From: Pseudomonadota bacterium | GTDB lineage: Bacteria > Pseudomonadota > Gammaproteobacteria > Xanthomonadales > Rhodanobacteraceae | Assembly: GCA_023430685.1 (NCBI GenBank) | Contig: JAEYZH010000106.1 | Location: 1-29,113, forward strand | Length of the DNA: 29,113 nucleotides | Direction: 5' to 3' | Shown: in pieces, positions 1 to 7,286 of the stretch | How the letters are laid out: every line of letters starts with the position of its first letter | How positions within the stretch are numbered: the first letter of the stretch is position 1 | The notes under the pieces: model-generated | The model's input: the letters and a program-made list of their open reading frames with translations, nothing else | What the model was told of the DNA's origin: nothing | The model's database searches: none | Program-made: the position numbers and the translations under genes

Positions 1-246
1 GTGCAGGGCACGGGCCTGCTGTTCTCGTGCGAGCTGTCGCCCGACTTCAAGTGCTACGGCGAAGGCAGCACCGAGGAGTGGATGCGCGAGAACGGCTACG
101 GCGTGATCCATGGCGGCGCCAACTCGCTGCGCTTCACGCCGCATTTCGCGATCGGCGATGCCGAGGTCGACCTCGTCGTCGAGGGCGTGCGCCGCGCGCT
201 GGTCGAGGGTCCGCGCAAGGTCGAGGGCAAGCGCGCGGCCGCCTGA
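1..246 (+). CDS. Class III (PLP-dependent) aminotransferase, C-terminal fragment
   Basis: Only the last 81 codons are present; the gene begins left of the window and ends at TGA 244-246. The fragment reads as the small C-terminal domain of a fold-type I, class III aminotransferase. It has a glycine-rich strand (GTGLLFSCEL), then a segment ending NSLRFTPHFAI, then a final helix EVDLVVEGVRRAL. The R-x-TPHF element matches the region that closes over the substrate carboxylate in this family (acetylornithine, GABA and related transaminases). The PLP lysine lies outside the window, so the substrate cannot be assigned. The tail after the last helix is basic and alanine-rich (VEGKRAAA). A GC-rich hairpin with a T-run follows the stop. 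Family assignment is fairly good; the exact enzyme is unknown. Confidence 0.7.
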   Translation: MQGTGLLFSCELSPDFKCYGEGSTEEWMRENGYGVIHGGANSLRFTPHFAIGDAEVDLVVEGVRRALVEGPRKVEGKRAAA

Positions 247-252
247 TCGCTC

Positions 253-287
253 GCCGCGCCGGCCCGGCGCGGCAGCCTGCGGTTTTT
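253..287 (+). terminator. Probable terminator of the aminotransferase gene
   Basis: Starting a few bases after the stop codon, the arms CCGCGCC and GGCGCGG pair around a short loop (about 254-272). A run of six T follows at 283-288. The run lies about 10 nt beyond the stem base, further than in an ideal intrinsic terminator, so the call is tentative. The rest of the gap up to the next gene is very GC-rich with CGCG-type palindromes and shows nothing else I can name. Confidence 0.45.
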
Positions 288-442
288 TCCTACATGCGCG
301 CCGCCGCATTCCTCGGCGCGCAAGCGCGCGAGGCGCGCGCGCGGCGCCGGCAGTTTCCTCTCCCCCGCGAGCGGCGCACCGCGGACACTTCTCCCACCAC
401 GGCCGGACGGTCGTGGATCAACCATCCAGGGAGGAGTGTCAC

Positions 443-832
443 ATGCAGATCACGTCCATCACGTCGCTGCTGTTCGCCTGCGCCATCGCGTTCGGCGCCG
501 GCAATGCGTTCGCGCAGGATTCCGAGGCGACGGGCAAGTCCGGCAAGCCGCTCACGGGGCAGCAGCTGCGCATGAAGAACTGCAACGCCGACGCGCGCGA
601 GCAGGGACTCAAGGGCGACGAGCGCCGCGCCTTCATGAGCACCTGCCTCAAGGGCGGCACCAAGGAACTCGCCGCGCGCGGCGACACCAAGCCCGCGGCG
701 ACGCCGAGCCCCGCGCAGCTCAAGCGCAAGGCCTGCAGCGCCGAGGCGAAGTCGCAGGGCCTCAAGGGCGACGAGCGCAAGGCGTTCGTGAACGAATGCG
801 TGAGCGAGGACGAACTCGCGCGCGCGGGCTGA
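443..832 (+). CDS. Secreted PsiF-repeat protein (two repeats)
   Basis: A 129-residue protein. ATG 443 is chosen because GGGAGGAG lies 6 nt upstream and the N-terminus is then a clean Sec signal peptide with predicted cleavage after AFA (residue 24, then QD). The mature part holds two copies of a short unit of the PsiF type, around residues 43-70 and 94-121. Each has K-x-C near its start, the invariant core QGLKGDER, and a second Cys about 20 residues later, so each repeat probably forms one disulfide in the periplasm. A linker rich in K, P, A and T separates them. In E. coli, psiF is phosphate-starvation induced, but its molecular role is not established. I see no clear Pho box here. It is monocistronic, between the aminotransferase and the convergent pip gene. 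Confidence 0.85.
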   Translation: MQITSITSLLFACAIAFGAGNAFAQDSEATGKSGKPLTGQQLRMKNCNADAREQGLKGDERRAFMSTCLKGGTKELAARGDTKPAATPSPAQLKRKACSAEAKSQGLKGDERKAFVNECVSEDELARAG

Positions 833-849
833 TCACACCACCAGGACCG

Positions 850-868
850 CCGCGGATCCATTCCGCGG
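850..868. terminator. Hairpin between convergent genes
   Basis: A perfect 7-bp stem (CCGCGGA / TCCGCGG) with loop TCCAT sits in the 83-nt gap between the convergent PsiF-repeat and pip genes. Neither strand has a T-run after it, so a role as shared terminator is only suggested by position. Confidence 0.3.
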
Positions 869-915
869 CACCCGGCACATGGACGTGCCCCTTGCGCGCG
901 CGGCCCCGCGCGCGC

Positions 916-1866
916 TCAGCGGAAGCGGTCGGTCGCCCTCACGAGTTCGTCCGTGATGCCCGGCTCGAACGCCGAATGCCCGGCGTCGGCGACGATGCGC
1001 AGGTCCGCTTCGGGCCAGGCGCGGTGGAGGTCCCAGGCGCTGCGCACGGGACACACGACGTCATAACGTCCCTGCACGATCACTGCGGGGATGTCGCGGA
1101 TCCGGTGCACATCGCGCAGCAGCTGCGCGTCGCTGTCGAAGAACCCGCCATTCACGAAATAGTGGTTCTCGATGCGCGCGAACGCGAGCGCGAAATCGTC
1201 CTCGCCGCTGGATGCGATGTGCGAGGTGTCCTGGAACAGGAAGCTCGTCGCGCCCTCCCAGATGGACCACGCGCGCGCCGCCGCGAGCCGCACGGCGGGA
1301 TCGGGACTGGTCAGGCGCCGGTGATAGGCGCCCATGAGGTCGCCGCGCTCGACCGCCGGGATCGGTTCGAGGTACTGCTCCCAGACGTCCGGGAAGATCG
1401 CGTCGCATCCTCGCTGGTAGAACCATTCCAGCTCCCAGCGGCGCAGCATGAAGATCCCTCGCAACACGAGTTCGCTCACGCGTTGCGGATGGGTCTCGGC
1501 ATAGGCGAGCGCGAGCGTCGAACCCCATGAGCCGCCGAACACCTGCCAGCGCTCGATGCCGAGATGCTCGCGCAGCTGTTCGATGTCGGCGACGAGATGC
1601 CAGGTGGTGTTGTCGGCGAGTTCGGCATGCGGCGTCGAACGCCCGCAGCCGCGCTGGTCGAACAACACGATGCGGTAGCGCGCGGGATCGAAGAAGCGCC
1701 GGCACTTCGGATTGCAGCCCGCGCCGGGGCCACCGTGCAGGAACACGACGGGCTTGCCGCGCGGGTTGCCGCACTGCTCGTAGTACACGCGATGCAGCGG
1801 GGAGACATCGAGGAAACCGGAATCGAAGGGATCGATGTCCGGGTACAGGCTGCGACGGTCGGTCAT
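916..1866 (-). CDS. pip: Proline iminopeptidase (alpha/beta hydrolase, S33)
   Basis: A 316-residue cytosolic serine peptidase that removes N-terminal proline from peptides. The fold is alpha/beta-hydrolase. The oxyanion segment is HGGPGAG (residues 44-50), followed by FDQRGCGRS (69-77), both typical of the S33 family. The nucleophile elbow is GGSWGS with catalytic Ser113; the acid is Asp269 in GRYDVV and the base is His297 in DAGHS. The substrate-binding helical cap with RGIF and W residues lies between them. Length matches the family (about 310-320). ATG 1866 is preferred over an in-frame TTG six codons upstream because the protein then starts at the usual place, just before RRSLYP; the ribosome site is weak for both. 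It stands alone, convergent with the PsiF-repeat gene. Confidence 0.93.
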   Translation of the reverse strand: MTDRRSLYPDIDPFDSGFLDVSPLHRVYYEQCGNPRGKPVVFLHGGPGAGCNPKCRRFFDPARYRIVLFDQRGCGRSTPHAELADNTTWHLVADIEQLREHLGIERWQVFGGSWGSTLALAYAETHPQRVSELVLRGIFMLRRWELEWFYQRGCDAIFPDVWEQYLEPIPAVERGDLMGAYHRRLTSPDPAVRLAAARAWSIWEGATSFLFQDTSHIASSGEDDFALAFARIENHYFVNGGFFDSDAQLLRDVHRIRDIPAVIVQGRYDVVCPVRSAWDLHRAWPEADLRIVADAGHSAFEPGITDELVRATDRFR

Positions 1867-2011
1867 GCGGGGCGGTTCGGCCAATCAAGGATCGGACAGC
1901 ATCCCACAATCGGCACCCCGAGCGCGCACGCGTCGCCGGGAGGCGGGCGACGGCCGGCGCGAGCGAGGAAGGCGTGGAACGGACTGGCCCGCTCGGACGC
2001 GGGCGCTGCAA

Positions 2012-2088
2012 TGGTCGGGGCGGCGGGATTCGAACCCACGACCCCCTGCCCCCCAGGCAGGTGCGCTACCAGGCTGCGCTACGCCCCG
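2012..2088 (-). tRNA. tRNA-Pro (GGG)
   Basis: A 77-nt cloverleaf including an encoded CCA (2012-2014). The acceptor stem CGGGGCG pairs with CGCCCCG, the T-arm carries GGTTCGAATCC, and the anticodon stem CTGCC/GGCAG encloses a loop with GGG. It lies about 100 nt downstream of the merR-type gene and is separated from it by a hairpin, so it may have its own promoter or be processed from read-through. Confidence 0.95.
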
Positions 2089-2131
2089 ACATGTTGCAGT
2101 GATTCGGCTGGTCCGCGATTTTAGCAGACCA

Positions 2132-2158
2132 TTGAAGAGTGCGGCCATGGATGGCCGC
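2132..2158 (-). terminator. Hairpin copy 1 after the pheT-ihfA-merR transcript
   Basis: In transcript orientation a 7-bp stem GCGGCCA/TGGCCGC with loop TCCA is followed by ACTCTTCAA. The element lies between the end of the merR-type gene and tRNA-Pro. A second copy (9961-9987) matches at 23 of 27 positions, and two of the four changes form a compensated outer base pair. This supports a selected RNA hairpin, probably a terminator. Confidence 0.55.
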
Positions 2159-2191
2159 CTTTGCCCAGGCGATCAGGGACGATCGCAAAAG

Positions 2192-2548
2192 CTAACGACG
2201 CAGGATCTGCAGGACTTCCTCGAGTTCCTGCCGCACCTGGCGCACGATCTGGTTCGAGATCGTCGATTCGGCACGCGCCTGCGTGCCTTCGAGGCGCTGG
2301 CGCGCACCCGTGATCGTGAATCCCTGATCGTACAGGAGCGAGCGGATCTGCCGGATCATCAGCACGTCGTGGCGCTGGTAATACCGGCGATTGCCGCGAC
2401 GCTTCACGGGCTTGAGGTTCGGGAACTCCTGCTCCCAGTAGCGCAGCACGTGCGGCTTCACGCCGCAGAGCTCGCTGACCTCGCCAATCGTGAAATAGCG
2501 CTTGGCCGGGATGACCGGCAGTTCGCTATTGCTGCCCTGATCCAGCAT
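2192..2548 (-). CDS. MerR-family transcriptional regulator next to ihfA
   Basis: A 118-residue protein with an N-terminal MerR winged helix: RYFTIGEVSELCGVKPHVLRYWE (residues 17-39), then PVKRRGNRRYYQRHDV in the wing, then the helix LMIRQIRSLLYDQGFTITGARQRL. A short C-terminal helix RQELEEVLQIL probably makes the dimer coiled coil. It has no extended effector domain and no cluster of cysteines, so it is not a metal sensor of the MerR/CueR type. This small paralogue commonly follows ihfA in Pseudomonas and Xanthomonas relatives; its target is not known to me. ATG 2548 lies inside the 3' end of ihfA (23-nt overlap in another frame), so translation is probably coupled. It is the last protein gene of the pheS-pheT-ihfA operon. 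Confidence 0.85.
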   Translation of the reverse strand: MLDQGSNSELPVIPAKRYFTIGEVSELCGVKPHVLRYWEQEFPNLKPVKRRGNRRYYQRHDVLMIRQIRSLLYDQGFTITGARQRLEGTQARAESTISNQIVRQVRQELEEVLQILRR

Positions 2549-2828
2549 AGGCTTCGACCCGGACCTTCAGTTTTTGCCCGGGACGGAACGTGACCACCCG
2601 CCTGGCCGAGATCGGAATCTCGACGCCGGTCTTGGGGTTGCGCCCTGGACGCTGGTTCTTGAAACGCAGGTCGAAATTGCCGAATCCCGACAGCTTCACC
2701 TGCTCCCCTTTTTCAAGTGCATCGCGAACGACTTCGAAGAACGCGTCGACGAATTCCTTGGCTTCGCGCTTGTTCAGGCCGACGTCCAGGAACAGACGCT
2801 CCGCCATCTCCGCCTTCGTCAGCGCCAT
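2526..2828 (-). CDS. ihfA: Integration host factor subunit alpha
   Basis: A 100-residue HU/IHF-fold DNA-bending protein that pairs with IhfB, bends specific sites sharply, and serves as an architectural factor in recombination, replication and transcription. It starts MALTKAEMAERLF and has the dimer core GLNKREAKEFVDAFFEVVRDALEKGE. GFGNFDLR follows, and the beta-arm RPGRNPKTG carries the intercalating Pro of the RNPKTG motif. The end is ISARRVVTFRPGQKLK, which is diagnostic for IhfA rather than HU. The start lies one nucleotide after the pheT stop, so the two are translationally coupled as in other gammaproteobacteria. The downstream MerR-type gene begins inside it. Confidence 0.96.
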   Translation of the reverse strand: MALTKAEMAERLFLDVGLNKREAKEFVDAFFEVVRDALEKGEQVKLSGFGNFDLRFKNQRPGRNPKTGVEIPISARRVVTFRPGQKLKVRVEAYAGSGQQ

Positions 2829-2829
2829 C

Positions 2830-5202
2830 CTACCCTCGCAGCTTCGCTTTGCAACCGGATTCCAGGGCGGAGACCGCGAGTGCGACCGATCGGTCTGCGT
2901 CCTGGTCCGTAAGGGTGCGGTAACGGTCCTGCAAAATCAAGCCAATAGCGAGACTTTTGATTCCCGAGCCGAGGTTTGCTCCCGCGTACCGATCGAACAA
3001 CACGAGCCCGGCCAGCGTTTCGCCAACCGCATCACGAATCGCCGCCTCGACCGCGGCATACGGAACGTCTTCCGGGAGCTCGAACGAAAGATCGCGCCGC
3101 ACCGACGGGTAGCGCGAAAGGCCCTCGGCGCGCGGCACGCCTCGTGCGCCGATCCCCGCGAGATCGAGTTCGAACACGAACACATCCTCGTCGAGCCCGA
3201 GTCGCGCGAGCAGGTTCGGATGCACTGCGCCCAGCGTGCCCACCACGCGCTCGCCGCGAACGATCTCGGCCGACTGGCCCGGGTGCAGCCACGCCGCGCT
3301 GGCTGGCCGGAATGCGAATTCCTGCGGTGCGGCGGTCAACGCGAGCAGCGACTCGACGTCGCCCTTGAGGTCGAAGTAGTCGAGCGCACGCGCCTGCGCG
3401 CCCCACTGCTCGGCAAATGCGGCGCCGCATGCGACGCCCGCGATTCGGTCGGTTTCCACGGGCCCATCCGTGCCTGCGTGGTAGGCGCGACCGAGCTCGA
3501 ACAGGCGCACGCGCGCCTGCTGGCGGCTGCGGTTGGACGAAAGCGCGGCGACCAGGCCCGGCAGCAGGCTCGTGCGCATCACCGACAGGTCGGCCGAGAG
3601 CGGATTGGCGAGTTCGATCGCGCCTTCGGACAGCCCCCAGGTCGCGAGCTGCTCGCGCGCGACGAACGCGAACGTGATCGCCTCGAGGTAGCCGCGTGCC
3701 GCGAGCTGTTCACGCCAGGCACGCTGTTCGACGCGATCCTCGCGCAGCGACGGCCCCGCGAGTTCCCCCGATGGCGCGCGGTCGGGGATGCGGTCGTAGC
3801 CGTGGATGCGCGCGACTTCCTCGATCAGGTCTTCCTCGATCGCGATGTCGAAACGGCGGCTCGGTGGCGTCGCGAGCCAGCCATCCGCAATGCGCTGCGG
3901 ACGCATCCCGAGCGCCTCGAGGATCCGCTCGACCTCGGCGTCGGGCACTTCGATGCCGAGCACGCGCGCGATGCGCGCGCGGCGCAGCCGCACCGGCGCG
4001 GGTACCGGCAGGTGCGGCACCGACGCGGCCTCGACGAGCACGCCGGGCTCGCCTCCCGCGGCGTCGAGGATCAGGCGCGTCGCGCGCTCGAGTGCGAGGC
4101 GCGGCAGCTCCGGATCGACGCCGCGCTCGAAGCGATGCGCCGCATCGGTGTGCATGCCGAGTCGACGCGCGCGACCGGCGAGCGCGGACGGCGAGAAATG
4201 CGCGGCTTCGAGGAACACGTTGCGCGTCGTGTCGCCGATGCGCGTGCCCCAGCCGCCCATGAGGCCCGCGAGCGCCACCGGCCGGTCGGCATCGGTGACG
4301 ACGAGGAATGCGTCGTCGAGCGCGACCTCGCGCTCGTCGAGCAGCCGCAGCGACTCGCCCGCGCGGGCGCGACGCACGCCGATCGGCCCCTGCAGGCGAT
4401 CGGCATCGAACGCGTGCAGCGGCTGGCCGAGTTCGAGCATCACGTAGTTGGTCACGTCGACGAGCAGGCTGATCGGCCGCATGCCACTGTGGCGCAGGCG
4501 TTCGCGCATCCACGCAGGCGTCGGCGCGGTCGCGTCGATGCCGCCGATCCAGCGCCCGCAGTAGCGCGGGCAATCGGGCGTCGGGTCGAGCGCGACCTCG
4601 ATGTGGCGCGCGGATTGCGGCGCCACCGGTTCGATCACGAGCGGCAGGTACGGCACGTCGAATGCGGCCGCGACATCGTTCGCGATGCCCTCGAGCGCGA
4701 GGCAATCGGCGCGGTTGGGCGTGAGGCCGAGGTCGATCACGTTGTCGGGCAGGCCGAGGTAGCCGGCGAGCGGCTCGCCGACCGGGGCCTCGGCGGGAAG
4801 TTCGAGCAGGCCCGATGCATCGGCGTCGATCCCGAGTTCCTTCGCCGAGCACAGCATTCCCGCCGACTCGACGCCGCGCAGTTTCGCGGCCTTGATCACG
4901 AGTTCGCCGACCTTCGCGCCGATCCGCGCGAGCGGCGCCTTGAGCCCCGCGCGCGCATTCGGCGCGCCGCAGACGATCTGCAGCCGCTCGCTGCCCGCAT
5001 CGACCTCGCACACCTGCAGGCGATCGGCCTGCGGATGCGGCGCGCACGAAACGATCTGCGCGACGACGATGCCGTCGAGGGCGCCGCCGATGCGTTCGAC
5101 CGCCTCGACCTCGTGGCCGATCATGTCGAACCGCTCGCACAGCGCGTCGTGGTCGACTTCGAGCGGAACGCGGGAGCGCAGCCAGTTTTCGGAGAATTTC
5201 AT
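2830..5202 (-). CDS. pheT: Phenylalanyl-tRNA synthetase beta subunit
   Basis: A 790-residue beta chain of the alpha2-beta2 PheRS that charges tRNA-Phe in the cytoplasm. Domains in order: an N-terminal region MKFSENWLRSRV; an OB-fold tRNA-binding domain (about residues 40-150, with CGAPNARAGLKAPLARIGA); the B3/B4 editing domain (about 200-385, with VDVTNYVMLELGQPLHAFD and LAGLMGGW); the B5 domain (about 400-470); a catalytic-like core (with ELANPLSADLSVMRTSLLPGL); and the C-terminal FDX-ACB anticodon-binding domain (last about 93 residues, with SRYPSVRRDLSF). Length fits bacterial PheT. ATG 5202 directly abuts an array of GGGAATN heptamers in the spacer from pheS, so its ribosome site is embedded in repeat sequence. 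The stop lies one nucleotide before ihfA. Confidence 0.97.
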   Translation of the reverse strand: MKFSENWLRSRVPLEVDHDALCERFDMIGHEVEAVERIGGALDGIVVAQIVSCAPHPQADRLQVCEVDAGSERLQIVCGAPNARAGLKAPLARIGAKVGELVIKAAKLRGVESAGMLCSAKELGIDADASGLLELPAEAPVGEPLAGYLGLPDNVIDLGLTPNRADCLALEGIANDVAAAFDVPYLPLVIEPVAPQSARHIEVALDPTPDCPRYCGRWIGGIDATAPTPAWMRERLRHSGMRPISLLVDVTNYVMLELGQPLHAFDADRLQGPIGVRRARAGESLRLLDEREVALDDAFLVVTDADRPVALAGLMGGWGTRIGDTTRNVFLEAAHFSPSALAGRARRLGMHTDAAHRFERGVDPELPRLALERATRLILDAAGGEPGVLVEAASVPHLPVPAPVRLRRARIARVLGIEVPDAEVERILEALGMRPQRIADGWLATPPSRRFDIAIEEDLIEEVARIHGYDRIPDRAPSGELAGPSLREDRVEQRAWREQLAARGYLEAITFAFVAREQLATWGLSEGAIELANPLSADLSVMRTSLLPGLVAALSSNRSRQQARVRLFELGRAYHAGTDGPVETDRIAGVACGAAFAEQWGAQARALDYFDLKGDVESLLALTAAPQEFAFRPASAAWLHPGQSAEIVRGERVVGTLGAVHPNLLARLGLDEDVFVFELDLAGIGARGVPRAEGLSRYPSVRRDLSFELPEDVPYAAVEAAIRDAVGETLAGLVLFDRYAGANLGSGIKSLAIGLILQDRYRTLTDQDADRSVALAVSALESGCKAKLRG

Positions 5203-5205
5203 TGG

Positions 5206-5392
5206 GGCCGGGAATAGGGAATGGGGAATCGGGAATGGTTCAGGACGAAGTTCGGGGAATCGGGAATGGGGAATGGTTCAAGACGACGCTCGCCCTGAAG
5301 TCGGGCGGGGTGACTGACGGTCGGCAACACGAATGCCCTTGATTCTGCTTCCTGCTCTCGCTGTCGCTATTCCCTATTCCCCATTCCCGGGC
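5206..5392. repeat. Inverted arrays of GGGAATN heptamers in the pheS-pheT spacer
   Basis: The spacer between pheS and pheT (192 nt) is built of 7-bp units GGGAATN. On the pheT side, 5209-5237 holds four successive units and 5255-5275 holds three more. The block of three units plus GTTCAGGACGA (5218-5249) recurs as 5255-5286 (ending GTTCAAGACGA), a 37-nt direct duplication. On the pheS side, 5368-5392 carries the array in inverse orientation (CTATTCCCTATTCCCCATTCCC). Both outer arrays end in GGCC-type sequence. In the pheS-pheT transcript the arms could pair across about 80-130 nt. I see no gene in it. Confidence 0.85.
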
Positions 5393-5394
5393 CC

Positions 5395-6387
5395 TCAAGC
5401 AAACTGCCTCAGGAACCGCACGTCGTTCTCGAAGAACGCACGCAGGTCGGTGACGCCGTAGCGCAGCATCGCGAGGCGTTCGACGCCCATGCCGAACGCG
5501 AAGCCGGTGTAGCGCTCGGGATCGATGCCGCAGTTGCGCAGCACCTCGGGATGCACCATGCCGCAGCCGAGCACTTCGAGCCAGCGCGAGCCGCCGTCGG
5601 GCAGGTCCCAGCGGATCACGACGTCGGCGCCGGGTTCGACGAACGGGAAGAAGGTCGGCTTGAACATCATGCGGAAATCGCGGCCGAAGAACGCGCGCAG
5701 GAACTCGCGCAGCGTGCCCTTGAGGTCGGCCATCGTCGAGGTTTCGTCGATGAGCAGGCCCTCGACCTGGTGGAACATCGGCGAGTGGGTCTGGTCCGAA
5801 TCGCTGCGGTAGACCTTGCCCGGCGCGATGATGCGGATCGGCGGCGTGCGGCCCTTCGCGCTGCGGATCTGCACCGGCGAGGTGTGCGTGCGCAGGAGGC
5901 GCCCGTCCGGGAACCAGAACGTGTCGTGCATCGTGCGCGCGGGATGGTCGGGCGGGAAGTTCAGCGCGCCGAAATTGTGCCAGTCGTCCTCGATCTCGGG
6001 GCCGTCGGCGACGTCGTAGCCGAGCCGCGCGAAGATCGACACGATCCGATCGAGTGCGCGCGTGAGCGGATGCAGGCTGCCGCGATCGGCGTTCCTGCCG
6101 GGCAGCGTCACGTCGACGCGGTCGTGCGCGAGCCGCTGCTCGAGCGCCGCCGCCTCGAGCACGGCCTTGCGCGCAGCCAGCGCGATCGCGATGCGTTCCT
6201 TCGCGACATTGACTTCGGCGCCGCGCGCCTTGCGCTCGTCGGGCGGCAGCGCGCCGAGCGCCTTCAGCGCGGCAGTGACTGCGCCGTTCTTGCCGAGCAG
6301 CGCGACGCGCTGCGCTTCGAGCGCATCGAGCGATCCCGCGTTGGCGATCCCGTCGAGCGATCGCTGGATGTCCTGCAGCACGTCCAT
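5395..6387 (-). CDS. pheS: Phenylalanyl-tRNA synthetase alpha subunit
   Basis: A 330-residue alpha chain of PheRS, carrying the class II active site that makes Phe-AMP and transfers it to tRNA-Phe. The N-terminal coiled-coil region that contacts tRNA spans about residues 1-95 (LEAQRVALLGKNGAVTAALK). Class II motif 1 follows LHPLTRALDRIVSIFARLGY; motif 2 lies around IIAPGKVYRSDSDQTHSPMFHQVEGL (FHQVEG is diagnostic); motif 3 is GFAFGMGVERLAMLRYG near the C-terminus. Length matches the family (about 327-345). ATG 6387 is the natural family start. It is the first gene after a strong hairpin terminator 35 nt upstream. Unlike in many relatives it does not sit tightly on pheT: 192 nt of repeat sequence separates them. 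Confidence 0.97.
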   Translation of the reverse strand: MDVLQDIQRSLDGIANAGSLDALEAQRVALLGKNGAVTAALKALGALPPDERKARGAEVNVAKERIAIALAARKAVLEAAALEQRLAHDRVDVTLPGRNADRGSLHPLTRALDRIVSIFARLGYDVADGPEIEDDWHNFGALNFPPDHPARTMHDTFWFPDGRLLRTHTSPVQIRSAKGRTPPIRIIAPGKVYRSDSDQTHSPMFHQVEGLLIDETSTMADLKGTLREFLRAFFGRDFRMMFKPTFFPFVEPGADVVIRWDLPDGGSRWLEVLGCGMVHPEVLRNCGIDPERYTGFAFGMGVERLAMLRYGVTDLRAFFENDVRFLRQFA

Positions 6388-6410
6388 CGGCTAATCCACC
6401 AGGGTGTTCC

Positions 6411-6448
6411 GGAAACGAAAACGGGGAGGAGGCCAGGCCTCCTCCCCG
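6411..6448 (-). terminator. Strong intrinsic terminator / possible attenuator before pheS
   Basis: Read on the minus strand, a 13-base arm CGGGGAGGAGGCC pairs with GGCCTCCTCCCCG (6422-6448) and is followed by TTTTCGTTTCC. It lies between rplT and pheS, with the T-run about 25-30 nt before the pheS ATG. That leaves almost no room for a separate pheS promoter, so pheS is probably expressed by read-through or conditional antitermination. I found no Phe-rich leader peptide with a credible start codon in the gap, unlike the pheM system of E. coli. Confidence 0.75.
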
Positions 6449-6513
6449 CGTGTCTCGACGCGTGCCGCGTGCCGCGGGGCCGATGCGGTCCCGCTGCACG
6501 AACGCTCGAAAAA

Positions 6514-6873
6514 CTACGCAGCCAGACTGGCCTTGGCCTTCTCCGCGAGCGCGCCGAACGCCTTGATGTCGTGCACGGCGATGTCCGCGAGCACCTTGCG
6601 GTCGAGCGTGATGCCGGCCTTCTTGAGGCCATTCATCAGGCGGCTGTAGGACAGGCCGAACTGGCGCGCACCCGCATTGATGCGGACGATCCAGAGCGCG
6701 CGGAAGTTGCGCTTCTTCTGCTTGCGGCCGATGTAGGCGTACTGGTGCGCCTTGGTGACCGCCTGCTTGGCGACGCGGAACACCTTGCGGCGCGCGTTGT
6801 AGTAACCCTTGGCCTTGCCGAGGATCTTCTTGTGACGACGGTGGGCGATAACGCCACGCTTTACTCGTGCCAT
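6514..6873 (-). CDS. rplT: 50S ribosomal protein L20
   Basis: A 119-residue protein that binds 23S rRNA early in assembly of the large subunit. It starts MARVKRGVIAHRRHKKILGKAKGYY and continues RRKVFRVAKQAVTKAHQYAYIGRKQKKR, the long basic N-terminal helix. The globular domain is LWIVRINAGARQFGLSYSRLMNGLKKAGITLDRKVLADIA. Length is typical. The ribosome site AAGGAGG overlaps the rpmI stop (TAAGGAGG), with a 12-nt gap between the genes, so the two are coupled. In E. coli L20 represses its own operon through the rpmI leader; the structured gap before rpmI here is compatible with that. Confidence 0.98.
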   Translation of the reverse strand: MARVKRGVIAHRRHKKILGKAKGYYNARRKVFRVAKQAVTKAHQYAYIGRKQKKRNFRALWIVRINAGARQFGLSYSRLMNGLKKAGITLDRKVLADIAVHDIKAFGALAEKAKASLAA

Positions 6874-6885
6874 GTCTCGCCCTCC

Positions 6886-7083
6886 TTAGATGTACGGCAG
6901 CATGCGGGCGACGCGACCGGCGTCTTCCTTCCGCACGTGGTTGGTCGCACGCAGGCCACGCTTGCGCTTGGTGGCCTTCTTCGTGAGGATGTGGCTCTTG
7001 AACGCGTGGCCGCACTTGAACTTGCCGGACGCGGTCTTGCGGAACCGCTTCGCGGCGGCCCGATTGGTCTTCATCTTGGGCAT
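6886..7083 (-). CDS. rpmI: 50S ribosomal protein L35
   Basis: A 65-residue basic protein of the large subunit: MPKMKTNRAAAKRFRKTASGKFKCGHAFKSHIL in pieces, then TKKATKRKRGLR and a C-terminal RVARMLPYI. ATG 7083 is chosen because MPKMKT is the conserved start and AAGGAG lies 7 nt upstream (7091-7096); the frame stays open further upstream but without family similarity. A 203-nt gap with two stable hairpins separates it from infC. Confidence 0.97.
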   Translation of the reverse strand: MPKMKTNRAAAKRFRKTASGKFKCGHAFKSHILTKKATKRKRGLRATNHVRKEDAGRVARMLPYI

Positions 7084-7286
7084 GACCCAACTCCTTCGGT
7101 GGTTTTCGATACTGGCGCGAGCGGTGGGCGAACCCACGCTTTCCGTCCTGCTCGTTCCGGCTTGTAGGGCCCGCATCGCGGACCGGCTCCTGCTTTGCTC
7201 TTCACCGTTCCCTCGCCGTCGATGGCGGGGAGCGTGTCACGCCGCGCGGTTTGGCCCTGGTGGGACAGCCGTGCGGGCATTGCGTG
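7084..7286 (-). promoter_or_regulatory. Structured rpmI leader, possible L20 operator
   Basis: The infC-rpmI gap is 203 nt and codes for nothing I recognise. In transcript orientation it holds a 7-bp hairpin GGTCCGC-GAT-GCGGGCC (7168-7184, one G-U pair). Closer to rpmI there is GTGGG-TTCG-CCCAC (7124-7137), extendable by AGC/GCT with one bulge. In E. coli, L20 binds RNA in this gap and blocks rpmI translation. The position and structure fit, but a pseudoknot was not demonstrated by eye. Confidence 0.35.

Noticed and set aside
6449..6516. A pheM-like Phe leader peptide before pheS
   Set aside because: The frame with VVFRAF has no ATG, GTG or TTG start with a ribosome site and no nearby stop before the terminator.
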